In this document: piece after piece, positions 52,899-61,390 of the stretch
Position numbering within the stretch: position 1 is the stretch's first letter
Layout: each line of letters opens with the position of its first letter
Assembly: GCF_000750955.1 (NCBI RefSeq)
Contig: NZ_CCEJ010000008.1
Location: 124,001 to 188,000 of the forward strand
Direction of reading: 5' to 3'
Length of the DNA stretch: 64,000 bases
DNA from: Criblamydia sequanensis CRIB-18
GTDB lineage: Bacteria; Chlamydiota; Chlamydiia; Chlamydiales; Criblamydiaceae
Program-made: the position numbers and the translations under genes
Notes under the pieces: model-generated
What the model saw: only the letters and a program-made list of their open reading frames with translations
What the model was told of the DNA's origin: nothing
Databases searched by the model: none

Positions 52899-55370
52899 AT
52901 GACTAAATTACATCATTACTTCATTAATGCTTTTTTATTACTCTCGTTTCTTCCTTATCAGCCGGTTTTGGCTCTAACCATAGCTGAAAAAAAAGCAGCT
53001 TTAAGCTCGACACGGCCAGGGGGGTGTGATTTAAGCCACGAGATGCAAAAGTTTTTAGTTCAAATCAATCGCGAGCTTGCTGAACAAAAAATGGAGCTTA
53101 GAGAGCTTTACCAGGAAGTTGGAAGGTTCCATCAGGCGAATGCGGCATCAGGGGACTGGGAACGGCTTCTTTTAGATATTCAAGGCATTCGAGGCAATAT
53201 AAAGCTTTTGGAAGAAAGCTTTAGAAAAATGGCAGAAGAGCATAATCAGCTTGAAGATTACGCCCTTTGGCACCAACCTGATACCACAATTGGGGATCTT
53301 GTTATCGATTATGGAGCGCAAGACTTTGTTTATCTGATTCCCTCTGAAATCGCAGCTCTTCCCATCAGCATCAATTCAAATATTCCGGTTCCAAGATCTA
53401 ACTGGAACGATATGCTGGTTTTAATTCTTTCTCAAAGCGGAATTGGAGTGAGACAGCTTAACCCGTACTTACGCGAGCTCTATGCTTTGAAAGATAGCTT
53501 TATCGGCATCCAATTAATCACCCAGGATAGAAACGCCCTTGAGCTTGTTTCCCAAGAAGACAGGGTATTATTTTTGCTTTCTCCAAAACCCGTGGATTCC
53601 GAGAGAATATGGCTTTTTCTTGAAAAATTTGTAAACAAGGTCACAACAGACCTTGATATGATAGGAAGAAATATTCTTATTACGGGCCCTGCAGGCGATG
53701 TACGCGAACTTATTAAAGTTTTGGAGTTTGTGGAAGCTAATACCCAAGGCAAAGAATATAAGATCGTAGCCTTAAGACGGGCTGTCGCCGATGAGCTTGC
53801 GACAATCTTAGAAAGCCTTTTTGTTCCTTCCATGGATTGCCGAAACGAAGATTCCCCGTCTGATAATGGCCCTTGCCCTAACCTAAGAGTAATACCCTTC
53901 GGCAGTCCGCCAACTGCCTTATTCCTAATCGGCGATAGGGAAGAAATTAGAAAAGCTGAAGATATCATTCATCAAGTGGAGTGCGAGATCGGTGAAGCTG
54001 ATGAAAAAGTCATCTATACCTACACTTGCAAGCATACAGACACTGAAGAATTAGCCGATATCTTAGAAAAAGTCTACAACTTGATGGTGCAAACAGGAAC
54101 GATTGCAACCCCGGAAGAGTTAGGCCCGCCGCCAGGCGCCGTCGATCAAACCCAAAAAGTTGCGGTAACCTCAGTCGATGTAAGGCCTCAGTTCAGATAC
54201 CCGGAGCAACTCTATAGAGACGGTTTTTACCAAGAAGGTACTTTTGCTGTAAATCCGGCTCCGACACAACCCGGGAGACCTGAGGCTCCAAAAATCGACC
54301 CTAATGCCGGCAGGACTAACTTTATTGTCGATCCCAAAACAGGCGCTATCGTCATGGTGGTCGAGTCCTTTTATTTACCTAAATTAAAAGAACTCATTCG
54401 AAGACTTGATGTTCCAAAGAAAATGGTTCAGATTGAAGTTCTCTTGTTCGAAAAGCGGATAGAGAATGAAAATTCATTTGGCTTAAATCTTTTAAGACTC
54501 GGGACACGGGCTTCACAAACAAATGACACTTCTTTACTTTTTAATGATAGCCATAAGGGTTGTATCAGCGAAGGGATTACACAGTTTTTCTTAAGCCGAA
54601 TGAAGACTTGCGGCTTTCCGGCATTTGATCTTGCGTATAAGTTTCTAATATCAAGGGATGATGTCACAATCAATGCGAGTCCATCTGTCGTTGCCATAAA
54701 CCAAACTAAAGCTACCATCAACATCAATGAAGAAATATCGATCAATACCGGTATTTTTGAAGTGGAGACGGCTAAAGGGGTCACTTTAAAAGACTCTTTT
54801 ACAAGGGCTCAGTATGGTATTACAATTGATGTCACACCGACGATTCATTTAAAAAATGACTGCGATGGCATCCCGTTTGGCGAAAATGATGACTATGTCA
54901 CTTTAGAAACTGACATTTATTTTCAAACCATCCATCCAAGAAGCTCTAAGGACCGCCCGGATGTAACCACTCGGCACATTGAAAATACGGTTCGTATCCC
55001 GGATGGTCAAACCGTTATCTTAGGGGGCTTAAGACGGAAAATTTCAAGCGACTGCAAAGACTCCATTCCTTTTCTTGGAGAACTTCCGGGGATCGGAAAG
55101 CTTTTTAGCAGTACGACTCTAAAAGACTCGAGCACGGAAATGTTCATCTTCTTAACACCAAAAATTATCTCCGATCCGCATGAGGACTTTTTGCTTATCC
55201 GCTCCGAAGAAATGTCAAGGCGGCCGGGCGATATTCCGGGCTTTATGAAACGGCTTGTCCTTGCAAGGGAATGTGAAAAAAATCGTCTTATGCAAGACTA
55301 CATGACGATGCTTTTTGGAAGGGAGCCGGAACGGTTTTATTATAGGCCGGGTGAGTATAATGGGTATTAA
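52899..55370 (+). CDS. gspD: Type II secretion secretin GspD
   Basis: GspD forms the outer-membrane pore of the type II secretion system. The 823-residue protein begins with a signal peptide (FINAFLLLSFLPYQPVLA). A coiled-coil segment near residues 50-110 is followed by N-domains (VVALRRAVADELATILESLF type repeats), a proline-rich linker near 440-465, and the secretin domain: RLDVPKKMVQIEVLLFEKR, SPSVVAINQTKATIN, DGQTVILGGLRRK and PFLGELPGIGKLFS. The long N-terminal coiled region differs from enterobacterial GspD. No pilotin gene is seen. gspE starts inside its last codons (11-base overlap). Confidence 0.93.
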   Translation: MTKLHHYFINAFLLLSFLPYQPVLALTIAEKKAALSSTRPGGCDLSHEMQKFLVQINRELAEQKMELRELYQEVGRFHQANAASGDWERLLLDIQGIRGNIKLLEESFRKMAEEHNQLEDYALWHQPDTTIGDLVIDYGAQDFVYLIPSEIAALPISINSNIPVPRSNWNDMLVLILSQSGIGVRQLNPYLRELYALKDSFIGIQLITQDRNALELVSQEDRVLFLLSPKPVDSERIWLFLEKFVNKVTTDLDMIGRNILITGPAGDVRELIKVLEFVEANTQGKEYKIVALRRAVADELATILESLFVPSMDCRNEDSPSDNGPCPNLRVIPFGSPPTALFLIGDREEIRKAEDIIHQVECEIGEADEKVIYTYTCKHTDTEELADILEKVYNLMVQTGTIATPEELGPPPGAVDQTQKVAVTSVDVRPQFRYPEQLYRDGFYQEGTFAVNPAPTQPGRPEAPKIDPNAGRTNFIVDPKTGAIVMVVESFYLPKLKELIRRLDVPKKMVQIEVLLFEKRIENENSFGLNLLRLGTRASQTNDTSLLFNDSHKGCISEGITQFFLSRMKTCGFPAFDLAYKFLISRDDVTINASPSVVAINQTKATININEEISINTGIFEVETAKGVTLKDSFTRAQYGITIDVTPTIHLKNDCDGIPFGENDDYVTLETDIYFQTIHPRSSKDRPDVTTRHIENTVRIPDGQTVILGGLRRKISSDCKDSIPFLGELPGIGKLFSSTTLKDSSTEMFIFLTPKIISDPHEDFLLIRSEEMSRRPGDIPGFMKRLVLARECEKNRLMQDYMTMLFGREPERFYYRPGEYNGY

Positions 55371-56997
55371 TGAAAGCTATCAGCCTGAAACTGCAAGCGA
55401 TGAGCTTATAAGACAAGGCATGCTCCAAGGCGAGGATGTTTCAAGATCACTTGCGGAACGTTTCGGCATGGAAATCATCAAGAGTTTCGGGGATCGGAAT
55501 CTACCTAAGGAATTCTACGAAAAAATACCTTATTCCTTCTTAAAAAAGCATCTTATTATGCCATACAAGAAGGAAAAGGAAAAAATAGTCGTAGCAGTCT
55601 CAGACCCTATGACTGTTGAGCCTTTAGAAGAGCTTCGCATGATGGTTTCAAAGCCTGTAAGGGCAGTCTTTTGCTCAAGGGATGCGATTGCTTTAGCCAT
55701 TCACGAATGCTACAATCAAGAAGCCGGAGCCGCATCCCAGCTAATCGCTGATTTAAAAACAGACTCGGAAGATTCCTTAAAAGATTATGAAAGCGAAGTT
55801 TATGATCTTTTAGATAGGAGATTAAACCAAGCCCCTCTTGTCCGCCTTTTAAACCTGATTTTAACAGAAGCTATTCAACAAGGGGCCTCGGACATTCATT
55901 TTGACCCTTCAGAAGATGGTTTAAAGGTAAGGTATCGAATCGATGGGGTTTTGCAGCTTCGACACTCCCCGTCGCCAGAGTATCAAACCCAGCTTTTGAC
56001 CCGAATCAAAGTAATGTCAAAACTTGATATTGCCGAGCATAGATTGCCTCAAGATGGGCGCATCAAACTAAAAATGGGTCCTAAAGAAATCGATTTCAGG
56101 GTCAGTACTGTCCCGGTAGTTTCAGGCGAGCGTATCGTTTTGCGTATTTTAGATAAAGGCAATGTAATTTTAGGTCTCGATAAAATCGGAATGATGCCAA
56201 AAGCCTTTAAAGAATTCAGCGATCTTGTCAGGCTGCCGGAAGGCATAGTTTTAGTGACGGGACCGACCGGAAGCGGAAAGACGACGACCCTTTATAGCGC
56301 TATTTGCGAAATCACAAGCGATGAAACTAATATCATGACGATCGAAGATCCTGTCGAATACAACCTGAAAGGGATTGCCCAAATAGGGGTTCGCCATAAG
56401 ATTGACTTAAGCTTTGCAAAAGGCTTAAGGCATATCCTAAGACAGGACCCGGATGTCATCATGATCGGTGAAATAAGAGACCTTGAGACAGCAGAAATTG
56501 CCATTCAAGCCTCGCTCACCGGCCACCTTGTTTTAAGCACCCTTCACACAAACGACGCTCCTTCAGCCATCACAAGGCTTGTCGATATGGGCATAGAGCC
56601 TTATCTTCTTTCCTCCTCTATCGTAGGTGTCATGGCTCAGAGGCTTGTAAGGACAAATTGCCCTAATTGCAGCGTCAAGTATCAGCCTAGCGCCGAAGAA
56701 ATTAGAAGCATTGGACTTTCTAAAGAAGAGCTGCAAGGAGCCCCTTTTTGCAAAGGAAGAGGCTGTGATTTATGCTATGGCCTTGGCTACAAAGGGCGAC
56801 ATGGAATTTATGAGCTTATGAAAGTTGGCAATAGCATTCATAAGCAGATTGTATCAAGTCCTGATGCTATAGAACTAAGACGCATAGCTTTAGAAGAAGG
56901 CATGGTCACTTTGCTTAAGCATGGCAGCGAACTTGTGAAACAAGGATTAACCACCCCTGAAGAAGTGCTTCGCGCAACAAGAGGGGTTGAAGGATAG
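55360..56997 (+). CDS. gspE: Type II secretion ATPase GspE
   Basis: GspE is the cytosolic hexameric ATPase that drives pseudopilus assembly. The start ATG at 55360 overlaps the gspD stop by 11 bases; a frame 45 bases longer reads inside gspD and is unlikely. Seen in 545 residues: the N-terminal GspE-N domain, Walker A GPTGSGK (301-307), IEDPVEYNLKGIAQ, the Asp box GEIRDLETAEIA, His box STLHTNDAPSA, and the zinc tetracysteine (CPNC ... CDLC) of GspE-type ATPases. It forms the centre of gspDEF with a five-base gap to gspF. Confidence 0.95.
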   Translation: MGINESYQPETASDELIRQGMLQGEDVSRSLAERFGMEIIKSFGDRNLPKEFYEKIPYSFLKKHLIMPYKKEKEKIVVAVSDPMTVEPLEELRMMVSKPVRAVFCSRDAIALAIHECYNQEAGAASQLIADLKTDSEDSLKDYESEVYDLLDRRLNQAPLVRLLNLILTEAIQQGASDIHFDPSEDGLKVRYRIDGVLQLRHSPSPEYQTQLLTRIKVMSKLDIAEHRLPQDGRIKLKMGPKEIDFRVSTVPVVSGERIVLRILDKGNVILGLDKIGMMPKAFKEFSDLVRLPEGIVLVTGPTGSGKTTTLYSAICEITSDETNIMTIEDPVEYNLKGIAQIGVRHKIDLSFAKGLRHILRQDPDVIMIGEIRDLETAEIAIQASLTGHLVLSTLHTNDAPSAITRLVDMGIEPYLLSSSIVGVMAQRLVRTNCPNCSVKYQPSAEEIRSIGLSKEELQGAPFCKGRGCDLCYGLGYKGRHGIYELMKVGNSIHKQIVSSPDAIELRRIALEEGMVTLLKHGSELVKQGLTTPEEVLRATRGVEG

Positions 56998-57002
56998 CCG
57001 AA

Positions 57003-58187
57003 ATGCCTCTTTACTCTTATCAATACATTTCTCCTCAGGGAAAAAAGCAACATGCGTCTTTGGAAGCGCAAGATGAAAAAAGCGCTCGCGACCTTTTACG
57101 CTCCCAAGGAATTTTAATTGTCAAAATAGAAAAAAAAGAAGGCTTAAGCCGAAGGCAGAATCTAAAGGAATCGGATCTTTTAACCTTCTCTTTGCAACTC
57201 GCTCAACTTGTTGAAGCAAAAGTCCCTTTATATGACAGTTTGACGACCATCGAGTCCCAATACAGAGGTGAAAGATGCCATCGTATTTTGCTTTCCCTTT
57301 GCGAAGCTTTAAAATCCGGATCTTCACTATCAGAGGCCATGTCCCAATTTCCGAAAAGTTTTGATTCGCTCTACGTCTCTTTAATTAAGTCAGGGGAGCA
57401 ATCCGGTTCTATTGACGCTGTCTTAAGACGGATCACGCAATTTTTAAAAAGGCGTTCCAAGCTAAAAAGGCAATTATCGACAGCTATGATCTACCCGGCT
57501 ATTTTAGGAGGTTTTGCTTGCCTTATTCTAATTATGCTCTTAACTTTTGTTATCCCATCGATTGAAGCCATTTTTGAAGGCAGGCAGTTAAACCAATTTA
57601 CAGAATTTGTCCTTAAAGCAAGTCACTTTCTTCAAGACTATTGGTGGCTTTTATTTCCGTCCCTTGCCGGAATCGGTTTTTTTACTTTTAAGCAGCTCCA
57701 GACCCCAAAAGGAAAAGAGTGGAAGGACAGGTTGATTTTAAAGCTGCCCCTTCTAAGAACACTCGCTATAAAATCAGCTTACGCAAGATTTTCAGAAACT
57801 ATGGCCACGCTTTTAATGGGCGGGGTTCCCATGATAGAAGCTTTACGTCTTTCAGAGAAGGTAATGAATAATTCCATCCTGGAAGCTGAAATCAAACTTT
57901 CCGGGGAAGGCATTATCATGGGAAGTTACTTAAGCCGGGAATTTTCAAAATCGCAGTTTGTGCCCCCTCTTGTACCGAAAATGCTGGCAGTAGGCGAAGA
58001 AACAGGAAGCATAGGTCCCATTTTTGTAAAAATTGCAGAAATGTACGAGGACGATGTCGAGAAGACAATTGATAAACTGATGGCCCTTATGCAGCCCGGC
58101 ATTCTCATTATTATGGGAGGCATTATAGGGGCAATTATTATGGCCATTTTGCTTCCTTTGATGGATATGACAAGTTTTACGATGTAA
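57003..58187 (+). CDS. gspF: Type II secretion inner-membrane platform protein GspF
   Basis: GspF is the polytopic platform that couples GspE to pseudopilus growth. The 394-residue protein starts MPLYSYQYISPQGKKQ, the usual GspF beginning, and has two homologous cytosolic helical domains (SLQLAQLVEAKVPLYDSL and MATLLMGGVPMIEALRL), each followed by a long hydrophobic span (AILGGFACLILIMLLTFVIPSI near 160-185 and ILIIMGGIIGAIIMAILLPL at the C-terminus), with a third near 210-230. Family length is about 400. It lies between gspE and the first pseudopilin gene. Confidence 0.95.
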   Translation: MPLYSYQYISPQGKKQHASLEAQDEKSARDLLRSQGILIVKIEKKEGLSRRQNLKESDLLTFSLQLAQLVEAKVPLYDSLTTIESQYRGERCHRILLSLCEALKSGSSLSEAMSQFPKSFDSLYVSLIKSGEQSGSIDAVLRRITQFLKRRSKLKRQLSTAMIYPAILGGFACLILIMLLTFVIPSIEAIFEGRQLNQFTEFVLKASHFLQDYWWLLFPSLAGIGFFTFKQLQTPKGKEWKDRLILKLPLLRTLAIKSAYARFSETMATLLMGGVPMIEALRLSEKVMNNSILEAEIKLSGEGIIMGSYLSREFSKSQFVPPLVPKMLAVGEETGSIGPIFVKIAEMYEDDVEKTIDKLMALMQPGILIIMGGIIGAIIMAILLPLMDMTSFTM

Positions 58188-58207
58188 CTTAAGCGAGAGG
58201 ATGAAAA

Positions 58208-58621
58208 ATGAAAAAAGTGATTAAGAGACGGACCTCAAATCAAACTCTTTTTAAAAAAGTAAAAAGTAAAAGAATGATTACCTTAATGGAAATGATGGTT
58301 GTCATTTTTTTAATCGGAATCATCACAGCGGTCATTGCTTATAATTATCAAGGAACGCTTGAAAAAGGGCGAGCTTTTAAAACAGAGCAAGGCATAGATC
58401 GTGTAGAAACCATTTTAAATTTAAGAGTGGCGGAAGACCCCGATTTATTGCAGCATCTTGATCGTGATTGGACTGAGATCATACGAAACGATCCTTTGGT
58501 TAAAGATCCAAAAGCATTGATTAACGATGGATGGGGCCAGCCCTTAAAATTGGAAATCAATCGAGAAACCAATGCGATACAAATGCATTCTGAGAAATTA
58601 AATTTATATAAGAGAAAATGA
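58208..58621 (+). CDS. gspG: Major pseudopilin-like protein (GspG-type)
   Basis: This 137-residue protein has a basic leader of about 22 residues, then a pilin-like hydrophobic helix: ITLMEMMVVIFLIGIITAVI with Glu at +5. The residue before the expected cleavage point is Met rather than Gly. The C-terminal globular part is short, with GWGQPLKL near the end matching the GspG DPWGNPY-type region. It stands directly after gspF, as GspG does, and corresponds by position to CT569. Its last four bases overlap the next gene. Confidence 0.82.
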   Translation: MKKVIKRRTSNQTLFKKVKSKRMITLMEMMVVIFLIGIITAVIAYNYQGTLEKGRAFKTEQGIDRVETILNLRVAEDPDLLQHLDRDWTEIIRNDPLVKDPKALINDGWGQPLKLEINRETNAIQMHSEKLNLYKRK

Positions 58622-59268
58622 AGTTTTTCCTTTTTAAGACTTTACGAAGACAAGCTATCACCCTCATGGAGATTATGATTGTGATAGCTCTTTTTTCCTT
58701 AGTGTCAGGGGTTCTTGCAATCAATGCCAATAGGCTCATAAGAGAAGAGCGTTTTCAAAAAGAATCCGCTCTAATCCAAGATAAAATTAAATTAGCCATA
58801 GACTTAACGCTTCTTTTTGATGTTGAAAGCGAGATTCAATTTGTTGAGAAAGAAGATGCGATCGCCCTTGCCATGATCATAGAAAATGAGGGTTCTCAAT
58901 ATCGTTTTCTAAGAGGAAAAGAACCTATTTCTCTTAAAGCTATTCACTTTATTGAGTTTGACGACTTTAGAAAGGAAAATGAAAGGGGGAAACTTTCCTT
59001 GAAATTCCTTTCAAACGGATCTTATTTGCCTAAAGGGATTTTAAGATTGTCCACCTCAAGATCTGATAAGGATTTAGGAGCAATAACCCACTACATTCAT
59101 TTGCCGGGATACCCGGCTCCTTTAAAAACGTATAAAAATGATGAGCTGAACCGAACCCTTACAGACGAAGGAGAGTCGCTGGATCAAAAATTGACGAGGT
59201 ATTTGGTGGATGAAATAAGCTCTCTAAATTTTAAGAGCTCACAAGAGCTTACAGAACAAACGGAATAA
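58618..59268 (+). CDS. Minor pseudopilin-like protein (GspH-type position)
   Basis: This 216-residue protein has an 11-residue basic leader, then ITLMEIMIVIALFSLVSGVL with Glu at +5 and Ala at -1. The remainder is a mixed alpha/beta globular domain without recognised motif, ending in a glutamate/threonine-rich tail. Position and N-terminus fit a minor pseudopilin (GspH-like), and CT568 by synteny. The start overlaps the previous stop (ATGA-type). Confidence 0.72.
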   Translation: MKFFLFKTLRRQAITLMEIMIVIALFSLVSGVLAINANRLIREERFQKESALIQDKIKLAIDLTLLFDVESEIQFVEKEDAIALAMIIENEGSQYRFLRGKEPISLKAIHFIEFDDFRKENERGKLSLKFLSNGSYLPKGILRLSTSRSDKDLGAITHYIHLPGYPAPLKTYKNDELNRTLTDEGESLDQKLTRYLVDEISSLNFKSSQELTEQTE

Positions 59269-59272
59269 AAGG

Positions 59273-59818
59273 ATGCTCTTAAAAAGCACTGTAAAAAGAA
59301 AAACATTAAAATTATCTCTCATCGAGGTATTGATTGCCTTTCTCTTAATCAGTCTTTCTTTGATTCCGATTGTCTATCCCTACTCACGGGCTCTTCTGGA
59401 AGAAAAGAAATTTTCCTTAAGTTTAAAGGCTGAACATGACGCCAATTTGCTTTTCGGGCGTTTAATCCAAGACTTGCACGAAAACAAAGTCCCTTTGAGT
59501 CAGATCGAAGGCAATAATAAGGAAATCTCTATACCCCTAGATAAAATGCAAGAAGCCTTCATAAAGCCTCCTTTCCCCAAGGCATTTTTAAGCTTTGATT
59601 CCAAATATAAACCTAAGTCAAATTCGGAGGAATGTGTTCTTTACCTTGTGAAGGCAAGCTATAGCGTGGCTTATGAGGACATTATTTTTTTCAGCAAACT
59701 TAATGAAAAAGAAAAAATATTTTCCTATTCGTTTACTCTTTTAAAAGAAAATTCGAGTGCCTCGGCAAGTGAAGAGGGAGATGATTTTTCCCCTGACGAA
59801 AGCGATGAGGAAAGTTAG
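59273..59818 (+). CDS. Minor pseudopilin-like protein (GspI-type position)
   Basis: This 181-residue protein starts with a basic leader and LKLSLIEVLIAFLLISLSLIPIV, a pilin-type helix with Glu at +5 and Lys at -1. Beyond it are two segments rich in Lys, Ser and Glu, and an acidic tail (about 25 residues of E, D and S). Order suggests a GspI-like tip component, comparable with CT567. The gap to the previous gene is four bases. Confidence 0.68.
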   Translation: MLLKSTVKRKTLKLSLIEVLIAFLLISLSLIPIVYPYSRALLEEKKFSLSLKAEHDANLLFGRLIQDLHENKVPLSQIEGNNKEISIPLDKMQEAFIKPPFPKAFLSFDSKYKPKSNSEECVLYLVKASYSVAYEDIIFFSKLNEKEKIFSYSFTLLKENSSASASEEGDDFSPDESDEES

Positions 59819-59820
59819 GC

Positions 59821-60540
59821 ATGAGAAGATTAAAGCCGATCAAAAGAATGATTACCTTATTGGAGGTAATGATAGCCCTTGGATTAACAGTAATTCTTCT
59901 AACTGCGCTCTCTTTTTTCTATAGGGAACTGACGCGCTATGACAAAGCAGGAGAAACCCTAAGACGAGAAGAAATTAATTTAAGGCATGTCGACATCCGG
60001 TTGCAAAAATCCCTAGCCAAAAGCCTTTCTTATGGCACTCTTGGCACAGACTTTTTGTTTTTTACAGGAAGCGGCGGGGAGGGGCTATTTTGGCCCGGGA
60101 CTTCTTATCTCTTATTTGCCTATGATAGAGGCATTGATCGGGACCCTTTGTTTTCAAATGAAGTCATAGGCAGGCTATTTGTAGATAGCGAGAAAAATCT
60201 AACCCTTGCAACTTGGCCTATATTCTCACGCTGGGAGACAAGACAGAGCATTCCCATCAAGAAAGAAATCTTGCTTAGCAACGTTACCGGTTTAAAATTT
60301 AGCTTTTATTATCCTACGGAAAAAATTTCATCGAAACCAAAGCCTAAAAGTGAAGTTCCAAAAGTGCTTCGAGCAACCGTTGTGCAAGAGCCGAAATGCG
60401 GGGATGAGTGGAGGAATGAATGGGCAAGGCTTCCGGCTATTGTCACAGTCATTCTCACAAGAGGAACAGATGAAAAAAATGAAGAAAAAATAGTAATCCC
60501 TCTTGTCAATTTTGATAAGTGGATAATCTACGGTAAATAA
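59821..60540 (+). CDS. Minor pseudopilin-like protein (GspJ-type position)
   Basis: This 239-residue protein has an 11-residue leader and ITLLEVMIALGLTVILLTAL with Glu at +5 and Met at -1. A mixed globular domain with FYRELTRYDKAGETLRREEI follows, as in GspJ, where the helix runs on into the tip. It corresponds by position to CT566. The reading frame ends ten bases before the next gene's TTG start. Confidence 0.7.
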   Translation: MRRLKPIKRMITLLEVMIALGLTVILLTALSFFYRELTRYDKAGETLRREEINLRHVDIRLQKSLAKSLSYGTLGTDFLFFTGSGGEGLFWPGTSYLLFAYDRGIDRDPLFSNEVIGRLFVDSEKNLTLATWPIFSRWETRQSIPIKKEILLSNVTGLKFSFYYPTEKISSKPKPKSEVPKVLRATVVQEPKCGDEWRNEWARLPAIVTVILTRGTDEKNEEKIVIPLVNFDKWIIYGK

Positions 60541-60550
60541 GAGGCTCTTC

Positions 60551-61390
60551 TTGCAAGTTTTAATTTATGTAACGACACTTCTTATGGTATTTGCGATTCT
60601 ATCTTACGGCAAATTAGAGAGTTTAAAATCTTTTGCCATTTTAAAAGGGCAATCAGAGGTTTTAAGGAAAGAGACGGGACGATACTTTAGCCATAAATCG
60701 GAATGGTTCTACGATGAAACCACCTTTTCAAAAGAAGAGAATGCTCTGTCTCAAGAAAGTAAAAATCAACCTAACAAGGCTACCCGCTATATTAACTTGT
60801 CTTATCTTTTTAAAGCCCCTGACGAAGCTTCTGAAATTTTTGTAAAAAACCTTCTAAAAGACTTGATAGACAAGTTATATGAAGGAAAATCTTTTTATGA
60901 GGAGATCAAGCAAAACCGCCCGGCTTTTGTTGAAGAGCTCTTAGAGAGGCTTAAAGAAGAGGTGAAAGAGCAGAATCGAAATCCGCAAAAAAAAATTAAA
61001 ACGATTCAGCAGATTGCTAATCTCGATTTAAAAGATCAAGAACTTGCAAATGCCTTTTACCATATGCTTAAGGGATCACCTCCAGTTGATGGGAGCATCT
61101 CTCAAGGATACCCTTCCCTTTTAGATTATATCACGCTTCATGGCAACGGCAAAATACGTGTTTGGCTTGTCCCAAAGGAACTTTTATCCGTTATTTTCGG
61201 AGATGAAGCGATTGCAGCTGAAGTTCAAAACATAAGAAAAGAGCTGCATAAAGACTTAGTTCAAGGGAAAAAGCAAAAGGAAGAGGTCTTTCTTTCTTTT
61301 AAAGAAGCCTGTGAAAGAAGGATTCGCTATGATCTTCCTATAGATAAATTTAATTTTGAGGCCTCTTGCCAGGCGCCGAAAAATAACTAA
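60551..61390 (+). CDS. Last gene of the secretion operon, membrane-anchored (GspK-like position)
   Basis: This 279-residue protein begins with a hydrophobic segment (VLIYVTTLLMVFAILSYG), without a pilin-type Glu, then a long hydrophilic, lysine/glutamate-rich domain. AAGAGG precedes a TTG start at 60551 by six bases; the only nearby ATG, at 60584, would remove half of the hydrophobic helix. It occupies the GspK place, but the missing Glu and the rest of the sequence do not confirm homology; CT565 is the positional counterpart. Its last four bases overlap the PP2C gene on the other strand. Confidence 0.65.
   Translation: MQVLIYVTTLLMVFAILSYGKLESLKSFAILKGQSEVLRKETGRYFSHKSEWFYDETTFSKEENALSQESKNQPNKATRYINLSYLFKAPDEASEIFVKNLLKDLIDKLYEGKSFYEEIKQNRPAFVEELLERLKEEVKEQNRNPQKKIKTIQQIANLDLKDQELANAFYHMLKGSPPVDGSISQGYPSLLDYITLHGNGKIRVWLVPKELLSVIFGDEAIAAEVQNIRKELHKDLVQGKKQKEEVFLSFKEACERRIRYDLPIDKFNFEASCQAPKNN

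Noticed and set aside
53480-53968. 162-residue minus-strand frame within gspD
   Set aside because: It is a shadow of the secretin gene; serine-rich translation without family features.
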